A stretch of 64,000 bases of DNA from the NCBI RefSeq assembly GCF_029853695.1, contig NZ_CP122537.1:124001-188000 (forward strand), given 5' to 3'. The notes beneath the pieces are model-generated. The model was given only the letters and a program-made list of their open reading frames with translations, searched no databases and was not told where the DNA came from. Positions 53,956-63,270 of this stretch are shown piece after piece. The DNA is from Jannaschia sp. GRR-S6-38. GTDB lineage: Bacteria > Pseudomonadota > Alphaproteobacteria > Rhodobacterales > Rhodobacteraceae. Every line of letters begins with the position of its first letter. Position 1 is the stretch's first letter. Both the position numbers and the translations under genes were made by a program.

Positions 53956-54183
53956 ATGCCGCGCCCCCGCCGCCTGACCCGCCGCTTCCAGGCGCAGATG
54001 AGCGAGGCCGGCTACCGCCGGCTTCGCCGCTTCGCCGAGGAGACGGGGCTGGACGAGGGCGAGGCGCTGTCGTTTCTGTTCGAGAACCTCGAAAGCGTGA
54101 CGCACAAGGAAAACCTTCCGCACCGGCTGTCGCTGCACAAGGCGATGCTGGAGAAGCGGGCGGAGAAGGGTGCGGCGGACTGA
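53956..54183 (+). CDS. Small basic protein, possible ribbon-helix-helix, 75 aa
   Basis: Not a named family to me. The 75 residues begin PRPRRLTRRFQAQMSEAGYRR, a strand-like stretch followed by a helix ending near EETGLDEGEALSFLFENL, reminiscent of a ribbon-helix-helix DNA-binding fold. GAGG lies five bases before the ATG, seven bases after the dehydrogenase stop. Its place in the operon suggests an accessory or regulatory role. Confidence 0.65.
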   Translation: MPRPRRLTRRFQAQMSEAGYRRLRRFAEETGLDEGEALSFLFENLESVTHKENLPHRLSLHKAMLEKRAEKGAAD

Positions 54184-54264
54184 GCACCGCCGCGCCCGCG
54201 CCACAGGCGGCGGGCGGCGGAACCGCCGGTACGAACGCGCAGACCTCGGGGAGGAGGCGACGCC

Positions 54265-54900
54265 ATGACGATCCAGCTTCACTGCTTCGGCGAGAGCGGC
54301 AATTCCTACAAGGCCGCGCTGGCGCTGGAGCTGTCCGGCCTCGACTGGGAGCCGGTCTTCGTGGATTTCTTCGGCGGTCAGGCACGCACGCCGGAATGGC
54401 GGGCCGCGAACCCGATGGGCGAGGCGCCGCTTCTGGTCGAGGGCGATTTCCGCCTCAGCCAGTCCGGCGCGATCCAGCAATGGATCACCGACCGCACGGG
54501 CCGCTTCGGCGGCGCGGGCGATGACCGCTACCAGGTGCTGCGCTGGGTGCTGTGGGACAATCACAAGCTCAGCTCGGTCGCCGGCCAGACCCGCTTCCTG
54601 ATGAACTTCCTGCCCGAGGCCAAGCGCCCGGCGGAGGTCATCGCCTTCCTGCAGGGCCGCCTCCGGGCCGCCTACCAGACGCTCGACGCGCATCTCGCCG
54701 GCCGGGACTGGATCGTGGGCGACGGCCCGACCAATGCCGATCTCTCCTGCTGCGGCTATCTCTATTACCCAGAACCGTTCGGCTTCGACCGCGCGGACTG
54801 GCCCGCCATCGACGCCTGGCTCGACCGCATCGCGGCCCTGCCCGGCTGGAAACACCCTTACGATCTGATGCCCGGTCGGCCGTCCGACCGCGGCCAATGA
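54265..54900 (+). CDS. Glutathione S-transferase
   Basis: A 211-residue GST: thioredoxin-fold N-terminal domain (about 1-80) with a Ser in ESGNSYKAALALELSG and the cis-Pro segment MGEAPLLVEGDFRLSQSGAIQQW, and an all-helical C-terminal domain. Its role with beta-oxidation enzymes is unclear. GGGGAGGAGG precedes the ATG. It ends 11 bases before the thiolase. Confidence 0.87.
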   Translation: MTIQLHCFGESGNSYKAALALELSGLDWEPVFVDFFGGQARTPEWRAANPMGEAPLLVEGDFRLSQSGAIQQWITDRTGRFGGAGDDRYQVLRWVLWDNHKLSSVAGQTRFLMNFLPEAKRPAEVIAFLQGRLRAAYQTLDAHLAGRDWIVGDGPTNADLSCCGYLYYPEPFGFDRADWPAIDAWLDRIAALPGWKHPYDLMPGRPSDRGQ

Positions 54901-54911
54901 AGGAGGTCCGA

Positions 54912-56123
54912 ATGACCGAAGCCTATATCTACGACGCCGTCCGCACGCCGCGCGGCAAGGGGCGGCCCGATGGCAGCCTGCACGAGGTCACCGCCGCACG
55001 CCTCTCGGCGCAGGTGCTCGATGCGCTCGCCGACCGCGCGGGGCTCGAGGGCCACGCCGTCGAGGACGTGATCTGGGGCAACGCGACGCAGGTCGCCGAA
55101 CAGGGCGGCTGCCTCGCGCGGACCGCCGTGCTGGCCTCGAAGCTGCACGAGGCGATCCCGGGCCTGTCGATCAACCGCTTCTGCGCCTCCGGCATGGAAG
55201 CCGTGAACCTGGCCGCCAACCAGGTGCGCGGCGGCGCGGGCGACGGCTATATCGCCGGCGGGGTCGAGTGCATGTCCCGCGTGGCCATGGGCTCGGACGG
55301 GGCGGCCATCGCGGTCGATCCCTCCATCGCGATGAACAGCTATTTCGTCCCGCAGGGAATCTCGGCCGACATCATCGCGACCGAGTACGGCATCACGCGC
55401 GATCAGGCCGACGCCTTCGCGATGCAGAGCCAGAAGCGCGCCAAGGCCGCCTGGGACGACCACCGCTTCGACCGCTCGGTCATCACCGTGCGCGACGTGA
55501 ACGGGTTGGCGATCCTCGACCATGACGAATACATGCGCCCCGGCACCGACATGCAGACGCTGGGCGCGCTGAACCCCGCCTTCGAGGCGATGGGCACCAC
55601 CATGCCCGGCTTCGACAAGATCGCGCTGATGAAGTACCCGCATCTCGAGAAGATCAACCACATCCACCATGCCGGGAACTCCTCGGGCATCGTGGACGGC
55701 GCCGCGGGCGTGCTGATCGGCTCCAAGGAATTCGGCGAGAAATGGGGCCTCAAGCCGCGGGCGCGGATCCGGGCCACCGCCAAGATCGGCACCGATCCGA
55801 CGATCATGCTGACCGGCCCCGTCCCGGTGACCGAGAAGATCCTCGGCGATGCCGGAATGGCTATCGACGATATCGACCTTTTCGAGGTCAACGAGGCCTT
55901 CTCCTCGGTGGTGTTGCGCTTCATGCAGCGCTTCGAGGTCGATCACGCCAAGCTCAACGTCAATGGCGGCGCCATCGCCATGGGCCACCCGTTGGGCGCC
56001 TCGGGCGCGATCATCATCGGCACCCTGCTCGACGAGATGGAGCGCGCGGACAAGGAAACCGGTCTCGCCACGCTCTGCGTCGCCTCGGGCATGGGCGCGG
56101 CCACCATCATCGAGCGGGTCTGA
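54912..56123 (+). CDS. Acetyl-CoA C-acyltransferase (thiolase, FadA/FadI type)
   Basis: A 403-residue thiolase cleaving 3-ketoacyl-CoA. Nucleophile Cys91 ([12 protein letters not shown]), the His of [16 protein letters not shown] and the second Cys in [12 protein letters not shown] are present. A near-perfect Shine-Dalgarno AAGGAGG precedes MTEAYIYDA; an ATG 15 bases earlier overlaps the GST stop and is less likely. Partner of the FadJ-type protein downstream. Confidence 0.95.
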   Translation: MTEAYIYDAVRTPRGKGRPDGSLHEVTAARLSAQVLDALADRAGLEGHAVEDVIWGNATQVAEQGGCLARTAVLASKLHEAIPGLSINRFCASGMEAVNLAANQVRGGAGDGYIAGGVECMSRVAMGSDGAAIAVDPSIAMNSYFVPQGISADIIATEYGITRDQADAFAMQSQKRAKAAWDDHRFDRSVITVRDVNGLAILDHDEYMRPGTDMQTLGALNPAFEAMGTTMPGFDKIALMKYPHLEKINHIHHAGNSSGIVDGAAGVLIGSKEFGEKWGLKPRARIRATAKIGTDPTIMLTGPVPVTEKILGDAGMAIDDIDLFEVNEAFSSVVLRFMQRFEVDHAKLNVNGGAIAMGHPLGASGAIIIGTLLDEMERADKETGLATLCVASGMGAATIIERV

Positions 56124-56126
56124 GGC

Positions 56127-56573
56127 ATGGCCGAGGCGCGGGACATCTATCAGGAGGTGCTGGACGTGCTGTCCCGCGCCATCCTGGAGGGCAATTCCGA
56201 CACGGTCCTGCGCCTCATCCCCCTGCCCCACGCCGTGCGCACCATGAGCGGCCAGATCCGCATCGCCACCGAGGCCGAAATGATCTCGACCGTCGAGGGG
56301 ATGCAGGCTTCGCTCAAGGGCAACGGCGCGACCGATTACATCCGGATCGTCGACGAGGCGCAGTTCACCGGCGAGAACGAAATCGTCGGCGAACACACTT
56401 CGCACATCCTGCGCAACGGCGTCCGCCTCGTACCGCCCTATCGCAACCAGCTGACCCTGCGGCGCGCCGATGACGGCGCCTGGCAGGTCTCGGCCACCTC
56501 CGAAGTGGTGGCCGACACGCGCTGGCCCATCCTCTTGCCGAACGCCCGCGCGGGCGACGGCTCCGACACCTGA
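56127..56573 (+). CDS. NTF2/SnoaL-like hypothetical protein
   Basis: A 148-residue protein with the alpha-plus-beta pattern of NTF2/SnoaL-like folds: an N-terminal helix ([18 protein letters not shown]), a helix-turn ([12 protein letters not shown]) and late strands ([21 protein letters not shown]). No enzymatic residues are assigned. It lies three bases after the thiolase stop and 25 before the FadJ-type gene. Confidence 0.7.
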   Translation: MAEARDIYQEVLDVLSRAILEGNSDTVLRLIPLPHAVRTMSGQIRIATEAEMISTVEGMQASLKGNGATDYIRIVDEAQFTGENEIVGEHTSHILRNGVRLVPPYRNQLTLRRADDGAWQVSATSEVVADTRWPILLPNARAGDGSDT

Positions 56574-56598
56574 ACCCCTGACGAAAGGGAGAAGCCCC

Positions 56599-58791
56599 AT
56601 GGCCGATTTCACCATGCAGACCGACGCGGACGGCGTCGCCACCATCACCTGGGACGTGAAGGACAAGTCGATGAACGTGCTCAGCCTCGAAGGCTGGGAC
56701 GATCTCGACGCCTGCGTCACGCAAGCGCTGGGCGACGACGCCGTGAAGGGCATCGTCATCACCTCCGGCAAGGCGGACAGCTTCGCCGGCGGCATGGACC
56801 TCAACGTCATCGCCAAGATGAAGGCCAGCGCCGGCGACGAGCCCGAGAATGGTCTCTTCGAGGGGCTGATGCGCAGCCATGGCATCCTGCGCAAGATCGA
56901 GCGCGCGGGCATGGACCCCAAGAAGCTGACCGGCGGCAAGCCCGTCGCCTGCGCCCTGCCCGGCACCGCGCTGGGCATCGGGCTGGAGATCCCGCTGGCC
57001 TGCCACCGCATCTTCTGCGCCGACAATCCGAAGGCCAAGATCGGCCTGCCCGAGATCATGGTCGGCATCTTCCCCGGCATGGGTGGCACCACGCGCCTCG
57101 CGCGCAAGATGGGCGCGATGGCGGCCTCGCCCTTTCTTCTGGAGGGCAAGCTCTCGGACCCGAAGAAGGCCGCCGCGGCGGGCCTGATCGACGAGGTGGT
57201 CGAGGACCCGCTCGCCGCCGCGAAGGCCTGGGTGCTGCAGGCCACCGACAAGGACATCGTCAAGCCCTGGGACGCGAAGGGCTACAAGATGCCGGGCGGC
57301 GCGCCCTATCACCCGGCGGGCTTCATGACCTTCGTCGGCGCCTCGGCGATGGTGAACGGGAAGACGCAAGGGGTCTATCCGGCCGCCAAGGCGCTGCTGT
57401 CGGCGGTCTATGAAGGCGCGCTCGTGCCCTTCGACACCGCGCTGAAGATCGAGGCGCGCTGGTTCACCCATGTGCTGATGAACCCCTCCTCCGAGGCGAT
57501 GATCCGCTCGCTCTTCATCAACAAGGAAGCACTGGAGAAGGGCGCGAACCGCCCCGATGTGCCCGATCAGAAGGTGTCCAAGGTGGGCATCCTCGGCGCC
57601 GGCATGATGGGCGCGGGCATCGCCTATGTCAGCGCGCAGGCCGGGATCGAGGTCGTGCTGATCGACCGCGAACAGGCCGCCGCCGACAAGGGCAAGGCCT
57701 ATTCCGAGGGCATCCTCGACAAGGGGATGTCGCGCAAGAAGGTCACGGCCGAGAAGAAGGACGAGGTCTTGGGCCGCATCACCGCCACGACCGATCTCGA
57801 CGCGCTGAAGGGCTGCGACCTGATCGTCGAGGCCGTGTTCGAGGATGTGGGCGTCAAGGCCGAGATGACGAAGAAGGTCGAGGCCGTGGTCGGCCCGGAC
57901 TGCATCTTCGCAACCAACACCTCGACCCTGCCGATCACCGAGCTGGCAAAGGCCAGCGAACGGCCCGAGCAGTTCATCGGCATCCACTTCTTCTCGCCCG
58001 TCGACAAGATGCTGCTGGTCGAGATCATCAAGGGCGCGAAGACCGGCGACGTGGCCGTGGCCAAGGCGCTCGACTTCGTGCGCCAGATCCGCAAGACGCC
58101 GATCGTCGTCAACGACGCGCGCTTCTTCTACGCTAACCGCTGCATCATCCCCTACATCAACGAGGGGATCCGCATGGTGAAGGAAGGCGTCGAACCCGCC
58201 CTGATCGAGAACGCGGCCAAGCTGGTCGGCATGCCGCTCGGCCCGCTGCAGCTGGTCGACGAGACCTCGATCGACCTGGGCGTGAAGATCGCCAAGGCCA
58301 CCAAGGCCGCGATGGGCGACGCCTATCCGGACGAGGCGGTGGACGAGGTGCTGTTCTGGATGGCCGACGAGGGCCGCCTCGGCCGCAAGTCGAACGCGGG
58401 CTTCTACGAGTATGACGAGAAGGGGAAGCGTCAGCTTCTCTGGGACGGCATCTCGCAGCGCTACGCGGTGTCCGATGACCAGCCCGACCTGCACGAGGTG
58501 CAGAACCGCCTGCTCTTCGCGCAGGTGCTCGAAGCCGTCCGCGCGCTGGAGGAAGGCGTGCTGGAGGATATCCGCGAGGGCGACGTGGGCGCCATCCTCG
58601 GCTGGGGCTTCGCGCCCTGGTCGGGCGGCCCGTTCTCCTGGCTCGACATCGTCGGCGCCGACTGGGCGGTCGAGACGACCGAGGCGCTGACCGCCGCGCA
58701 CGGCGCCCGGTTCGAGACGCCCAAGATGCTGCGCGACATGGCCGCGGACGGCCGCAGCTTCTACGGCGAGGCGGCTGCGAAAGCCGCCTGA
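56599..58791 (+). CDS. fadJ: Fused enoyl-CoA hydratase/3-hydroxyacyl-CoA dehydrogenase (FadJ type)
   Basis: Multifunctional beta-oxidation enzyme, 730 residues. N-terminal crotonase domain (about 1-310) with catalytic Glu130 (GIGLEIPLACH) and Glu152 (LPEIMVGIFPG), then NAD-binding Rossmann (GILGAGMMGAGIAYVSAQAG from about 330) and two C-terminal dehydrogenase domains with GIHFFSPVDKMLLVEII. GGGAGAAG precedes the ATG. Last gene of the operon, with a terminator 20 bases beyond the stop. Confidence 0.96.
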   Translation: MADFTMQTDADGVATITWDVKDKSMNVLSLEGWDDLDACVTQALGDDAVKGIVITSGKADSFAGGMDLNVIAKMKASAGDEPENGLFEGLMRSHGILRKIERAGMDPKKLTGGKPVACALPGTALGIGLEIPLACHRIFCADNPKAKIGLPEIMVGIFPGMGGTTRLARKMGAMAASPFLLEGKLSDPKKAAAAGLIDEVVEDPLAAAKAWVLQATDKDIVKPWDAKGYKMPGGAPYHPAGFMTFVGASAMVNGKTQGVYPAAKALLSAVYEGALVPFDTALKIEARWFTHVLMNPSSEAMIRSLFINKEALEKGANRPDVPDQKVSKVGILGAGMMGAGIAYVSAQAGIEVVLIDREQAAADKGKAYSEGILDKGMSRKKVTAEKKDEVLGRITATTDLDALKGCDLIVEAVFEDVGVKAEMTKKVEAVVGPDCIFATNTSTLPITELAKASERPEQFIGIHFFSPVDKMLLVEIIKGAKTGDVAVAKALDFVRQIRKTPIVVNDARFFYANRCIIPYINEGIRMVKEGVEPALIENAAKLVGMPLGPLQLVDETSIDLGVKIAKATKAAMGDAYPDEAVDEVLFWMADEGRLGRKSNAGFYEYDEKGKRQLLWDGISQRYAVSDDQPDLHEVQNRLLFAQVLEAVRALEEGVLEDIREGDVGAILGWGFAPWSGGPFSWLDIVGADWAVETTEALTAAHGARFETPKMLRDMAADGRSFYGEAAAKAA

Positions 58792-58811
58792 TCCCGGCTC
58801 CGCCCGCGATC

Positions 58812-58844
58812 GCCCCGTCGTCCCACCGGGCGGCGGGGCTTTTT
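58812..58844 (+). terminator. Rho-independent terminator of the beta-oxidation operon
   Basis: GCCCCG (58812-58817) pairs with CGGGGC (58834-58839), with inner pairing between CCC and GGG, followed by five Ts (58840-58844). It lies 20 bases after the fadJ stop. Confidence 0.75.
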
Positions 58845-59027
58845 CGTGAGGGCGGCTCCGCGCGCCCCGACGTTTCCGCATCCGCGGCAGGCCCGTTCCA
58901 CATCCCCGCCCGAATCCGGTGTCATGCCACCGCGCGAAGCCCCCCCGCGAGACGGGATACGGGGAAGACAGCGCCGGATGCGGGATCGCGGGCCCTCGAG
59001 GCCGGCATCCCGCGGCGCACGCAGGCC

Positions 59028-59666
59028 TTAGCCGTCGAAAGCGTAGCCGAAGCGCGCGATATCCTCGGCGCAGACCGCGCCCACCTGCGCGCGGGTCCGC
59101 GCATCGTAATAGCCCCGCCAATCGGCCGCACGGTCAGAGCGGTTGGCATGCGGCATCTCCGGCCGGAATCCCAGCAGCGCGGCGAAGGCCGGCAGGTCGG
59201 CGTCCAGATGCTCCAGCCGGAGGAAGATCGGATCGCGCCCGCCCGCGACGTAGCTGGCGAAGGGCTGGCGGCGAAAGCTCTCGCCCACCTCCGCGTCCAT
59301 CACGAAATCGCCGAAGCTCTTCGCGCGGGCCGCCGCCACGGCGGGGTGGTCGAAATCCTGCGCGCGCAGCCAGTGGTAATAGCTCACCATCCGGTCCCAG
59401 GGATTGCGCACCAGCATCACCGGGCGCAGCCCGTCCAGAACGCTGTCGGGCAGCAGGCCGCGCACATCGGCCAGCGTCGAATGCTTCCACAGCCGGCCCG
59501 CCGTCTGCGCCCCCGCGATCCGCCGGCGCCGCCGGACCGCCTTGGGCGTGTCCCCGATCAGGATGTCGTCGGCCCGGGCCCGCGCTTCCAGCGCCAGCGT
59601 CATCGCGGTGCCGCCAGTCTTCGGCGCATGCACGAAGACATAGCCGCGCCCCGGCGACAGGATCAC
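59028..59666 (-). CDS. Sulfotransferase family 2-like protein
   Basis: A 212-residue sulfotransferase with the PAPS 5'-phosphosulfate loop FVHAPKTGGTAMTLAL (near the N terminus) and the 3'-phosphate motif VMLVRNPWDRMVSYYHW. The acceptor is unknown. A GTG at 59666 overlaps the EamA stop by four bases (GTGA), suggesting coupling; there is no strong ribosome site of its own. Confidence 0.82.
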   Translation of the reverse strand: MILSPGRGYVFVHAPKTGGTAMTLALEARARADDILIGDTPKAVRRRRRIAGAQTAGRLWKHSTLADVRGLLPDSVLDGLRPVMLVRNPWDRMVSYYHWLRAQDFDHPAVAAARAKSFGDFVMDAEVGESFRRQPFASYVAGGRDPIFLRLEHLDADLPAFAALLGFRPEMPHANRSDRAADWRGYYDARTRAQVGAVCAEDIARFGYAFDG

Positions 59667-60556
59667 GCCGGCACCCGCCGCCCGCGCAGCGCGATGACCG
59701 AACCCGCCCCCGCGATCAGCGCGAGGCCCAGCAGCCCCCCCGGCCCCATCGTCTCGCCCCAGACGAGGAAGCCGAACAGCGCCGAGGTCGCGAGCACCGA
59801 ATATTCGAAGACCGACACGACCGAGGCCTCGGCCAGCTGGTAGCCCCGCGTCAGCAGGATCACCGCCAGCAGGCTGCCCCCCGCCTGCAGCGCGCAGACC
59901 GCCCAGACCGTCGCCGTCGGCGGCACGAAGCCGCGGCCGAGGAAGCCGCCGGTCTCGCCCGCGAGCGCCAGCACCGCGATCCCGCCCAGCGCCCAGAGGC
60001 CCATGAAGCTGAAGATGCCCATCGACAGGACCAGCGCGCTCTCGTCCCGGCACCATTCGCGCGTGGCGATCACCGCCAGCGCGTAGAAGGCGCCGGCGAC
60101 GACCGGCGCGAAGACGAAAGGCGAGACCTGCGCCGGGTCGGGCGCCACCACGAGGATCACGCCCGCGAAGCCCAGGATCACGGCGAGGATGCGCGCCGCC
60201 CCGATGCGCTGGCCGAAGAAGGCCACCGACAGGATCAAAACCCAGATCGGCGCCGTGAACAGCCCTGCCGCGACCTGCGCCACCGGCATGAAGCCCAAGG
60301 CGCCGAAATAGACGATCATCGCCGTCGACATCAGCGCCGAGCGCGCCAGGACGCCGCGCCAGCGCACCACCCGGATGCCCCGCGCGGCCAGGACCAGCCA
60401 GCCCAGCACCAGCGCCCACATCATCGCCGTGCGCAGCAGGTGGAAGGTCCACAGGCTGGAGGCGTCGGCCAGCAGGCGGATATACTGGTCGATGAAGCCG
60501 ATCACGGTCATCGCCGCCAGGATCGCGCCCGCCGCCGCCAGGGTTCTATTCTCCAT
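59663..60556 (-). CDS. EamA-family (DMT) transporter
   Basis: A 297-residue drug/metabolite transporter with ten predicted helices in two EamA repeats; the segment FMPVAQVAAGLFTAPIWVLILSVAF in outline and QLAEASVVSVFEYSVL are typical. Substrate unknown, but coupling to a sulfotransferase raises the possibility of exporting a sulfated product. GGAGG lies ten bases before the ATG. Divergent from the acyl-CoA ligase, 75 bases away. Confidence 0.87.
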   Translation of the reverse strand: MENRTLAAAGAILAAMTVIGFIDQYIRLLADASSLWTFHLLRTAMMWALVLGWLVLAARGIRVVRWRGVLARSALMSTAMIVYFGALGFMPVAQVAAGLFTAPIWVLILSVAFFGQRIGAARILAVILGFAGVILVVAPDPAQVSPFVFAPVVAGAFYALAVIATREWCRDESALVLSMGIFSFMGLWALGGIAVLALAGETGGFLGRGFVPPTATVWAVCALQAGGSLLAVILLTRGYQLAEASVVSVFEYSVLATSALFGFLVWGETMGPGGLLGLALIAGAGSVIALRGRRVPA

Positions 60557-60631
60557 CCGGGCTTGTCCTCCGACGCCTGCCCGCGTCACTATCGCGGTCC
60601 CTGCGGGGACACGCAACGCGGAGGTGGGCAG

Positions 60632-62275
60632 ATGGGCTGGATGGCGGACGAAAGCGGGCTGGACCGCGGCCCGGCGAACCATGTGGCGCTGACGCCGCTG
60701 TCCCATCTCAACCGTGCGGCCGCGATCTGGCCGGCGCGCGAGGCCGTGGTCTACCGCGACCGCCGGTTCAGCTATGCCGATCTGCGCGACCGCGTGACGC
60801 GCCAGGCGGCGATGCTGGCCGGCATGGGGATCGAGCCGGGCGACGTCGTGGCGACGCTCCTGCCCAACATCCCCGCGCAGGTCGAGGCGAGCTTCGGCGT
60901 GCCCGCCTGCGGCGCGGTGCTCAACACCATCAACACCCGGCTCGACACCGACACGGTCGCCTACATCCTCGATCACGGCGGCGCCAAGGTCCTGCTTGTC
61001 GACACGCAATTCCTCGACCTCGCGGAAGACGCCTGCGCCCGGCTAGACAACCCGCCCGAGATCGTCGAGGTGCCCGATCCCGCGGCGGGCTTCCCCGCCT
61101 CCGGCCGGCACCTTCAATACGAGGAGCGGCTGGCCGCCGCCGATCCCGGCTTCGATTGGATCATGCCGCAGGACGAATGGGAAAGCCTCGCACTCAACTA
61201 CACCTCGGGCACGACCGGACGGCCCAAGGGCGTCGTCTACCACCATCGCGGCGCCTACCTGATCACCATGGGCACGGTCGTCAGCTGGCGCATCGTGCTG
61301 CATCCGCGCGTGCTGGTCGTGGTGCCGCTCTTTCACTGCAACGGCTGGTGCCACACCTGGATGATGCCGCTGGTCGGCGGCACGGTGATCTGCCTGCGCG
61401 ACGTCACCGCCAAGGATATCTACGACGCCATCGCCGACGAGGGCGTGACCCATTTCGGCGGCGCGCCCATCGTGCTGAACGCGCTGGTCAACGCCCCGGC
61501 CGCGGAACGCCGCGCGTTCGACCACGTGGTCGAGGTCTATACCGCCGGCGCCCCGCCGCCCGCCGCGACGCTAGGCAAGATGGAAGCGCTCGGCTTCAAC
61601 GTCACTCATGTCTACGGCCTGACCGAGACCTACGGCCATGTCGTCGAGAATGTCTGGCAGGACGACCTCTGGTCCGGCGAGGCGCCCGAGGCGCGCGCCC
61701 AGCTCAAGGCGCGGCAGGGCGTGGCCTTCCCGATGATGGAAGGCGTCGAGGTCTTCGGCGACGACGGCGCCCCCGTGCCCGCCGACGGCCGGACGCAGGG
61801 CGAGATCGCGATGCGCGGCAATGCCGTGATGAAAGGCTACTATCGCAATCCCGAGGCCACGGCCGAGGCGTTCGCGGGCGGCTGGTTCCGCTCGGGCGAC
61901 ATCGCGGTCAAGCATCCCGACGGCTACATCCAGATCGCCGACCGGGCGAAGGACATCATCATTTCGGGCGGCGAGAACGTCTCCTCGGTCGAGGTCGAGG
62001 GCTGCCTGATGCATCACGACGCCGTCTCGCTCTGTGCCGTGGTGGCCAAGCCGGACGAGAAATGGGGCGAGGTGCCCTGCGCCTTCGTCGAGCTGAAGGA
62101 TGGCGCGACGGCCAACGAGGCGGAGCTGATCGCCTTCGCGCGCGAGCGTTTGGCCGGATTCAAGACGCCCAAGGCGGTGGTCTTCGGCCCCCTGCCCAAG
62201 ACGTCGACCGGCAAGATCCAGAAATTCGTCCTGCGCAAGCAGGTCCGCGACGAAGCGGAGGCGGCATCCGCTTGA
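60632..62275 (+). CDS. Acyl-CoA synthetase (medium-chain/DmdB-like AMP ligase)
   Basis: A 547-residue ANL-superfamily adenylate-forming ligase that activates fatty or short branched acids with ATP and CoA. AMP-binding LNYTSGTTGRPKGVVYHHRGA, VYGLTETYG and the hinge/catalytic KTSTGKIQKF with catalytic Lys are intact. Size and sequence resemble DmdB 3-methylmercaptopropionyl-CoA ligases as well as ordinary medium-chain ligases, so substrate is open. GGAGG seven bases before the ATG; an ATG three codons later is possible. Confidence 0.93.
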   Translation: MGWMADESGLDRGPANHVALTPLSHLNRAAAIWPAREAVVYRDRRFSYADLRDRVTRQAAMLAGMGIEPGDVVATLLPNIPAQVEASFGVPACGAVLNTINTRLDTDTVAYILDHGGAKVLLVDTQFLDLAEDACARLDNPPEIVEVPDPAAGFPASGRHLQYEERLAAADPGFDWIMPQDEWESLALNYTSGTTGRPKGVVYHHRGAYLITMGTVVSWRIVLHPRVLVVVPLFHCNGWCHTWMMPLVGGTVICLRDVTAKDIYDAIADEGVTHFGGAPIVLNALVNAPAAERRAFDHVVEVYTAGAPPPAATLGKMEALGFNVTHVYGLTETYGHVVENVWQDDLWSGEAPEARAQLKARQGVAFPMMEGVEVFGDDGAPVPADGRTQGEIAMRGNAVMKGYYRNPEATAEAFAGGWFRSGDIAVKHPDGYIQIADRAKDIIISGGENVSSVEVEGCLMHHDAVSLCAVVAKPDEKWGEVPCAFVELKDGATANEAELIAFARERLAGFKTPKAVVFGPLPKTSTGKIQKFVLRKQVRDEAEAASA

Positions 62276-63261
62276 CCGCGCTCGAGGGGATCGACCGCTT
62301 CGAGACCGTCGCGCTCTGGCGCGAGACGGCCGGTGCCCAGCGCCGCGAGGTCTATATCGCGATCGGCGAGGCCGAGCTCGTGGTGCAGGACCGCGCAGGC
62401 GCGGCACTCAGCCATTGGTCGCTGCCCGCGCTGGAACGGCTCAACCCCGGCGAGATGCCGGCCCGCTACGTCCCGGCCCCCGGCGCGGGCGAGGAGCTGG
62501 AGATCGCCGAGCCCGAGATGGTCGCCGCGCTGGAGCGGCTCGCGGCCGCCGTCGCGATGGGCCGGCGCCGGCCGGGCGCGCTGCGCCGCGTGCTGATCGG
62601 GCTGGGCCTCGGCTTCGCCGCCGGGCTCGTCGCGATCTGGCTGCCAGGCGCGATGCGCGACCAGGCGGCGCGCATGATGCCCGCCCCGCAACGCGCCGAG
62701 ATCGGCCAGCGGCTTCTGACCGAGCTGACGGCGCTGACCGGCCCGCCCTGCGACGCGATCCTGGGGGCCGAGGCGCTGGATATCCTCGAAGCACGGCTCG
62801 TGCCCGGCGCCGACATGCGCCTCGCGGTGCTGCGCGACCTGCCCCAGCCCGCGCTCGCCCTGCCGGGCGACCTGTTCGTCCTGTCCGACAGCGTGCTGGT
62901 GACGCAGGACGAGCCCGCCGTCGCTGCGGGCCACCTGCTCGCCACCGCCCTCACCGCTCGGCTGGAGCCGCCGCTGCGCGATCTGCTGGCCGGGCTCGGC
63001 CCGTTCGACCTGATGCGCCTGCTGGCCTCGGGCGAGGTGACGGAGGAGGCGATCGCGGGCCATGTCGAGGGCTTGCTGCTCTCGGACCCGGCGCTGGCCG
63101 ATGCCGCGCTCCTGCGGGACGGCTTCGCGGCGGCGCGCCTCGACTGGGCGCCCTTCGCGCGCGACGCGGGGCTGCCCGCCGGCGCGCCCGGTGCTGCGGA
63201 CCTGCCGCCCGTGCTCGACGACACGACCTGGCTCAGCCTGCAGGGGATCTGCGACGGCTGA
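62272..63261 (+). CDS. Membrane-anchored protein of unknown function, 329 aa
   Basis: I recognise no named domain. One membrane segment at about 107-125 (VLIGLGLGFAAGLVAIWL) splits an acidic N-terminal part (about 1-100) from a larger C-terminal part rich in Leu/Ala with an acidic tail. A TTG start at 62272 overlaps the ligase stop by four bases; GGAGG lies ten bases upstream. No metalloprotease HExxH-like motif is visible. Translational coupling to the ligase is the main clue to its job. Confidence 0.7.
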   Translation: MTALEGIDRFETVALWRETAGAQRREVYIAIGEAELVVQDRAGAALSHWSLPALERLNPGEMPARYVPAPGAGEELEIAEPEMVAALERLAAAVAMGRRRPGALRRVLIGLGLGFAAGLVAIWLPGAMRDQAARMMPAPQRAEIGQRLLTELTALTGPPCDAILGAEALDILEARLVPGADMRLAVLRDLPQPALALPGDLFVLSDSVLVTQDEPAVAAGHLLATALTARLEPPLRDLLAGLGPFDLMRLLASGEVTEEAIAGHVEGLLLSDPALADAALLRDGFAAARLDWAPFARDAGLPAGAPGAADLPPVLDDTTWLSLQGICDG

Positions 63262-63270
63262 CGCGCGCGC

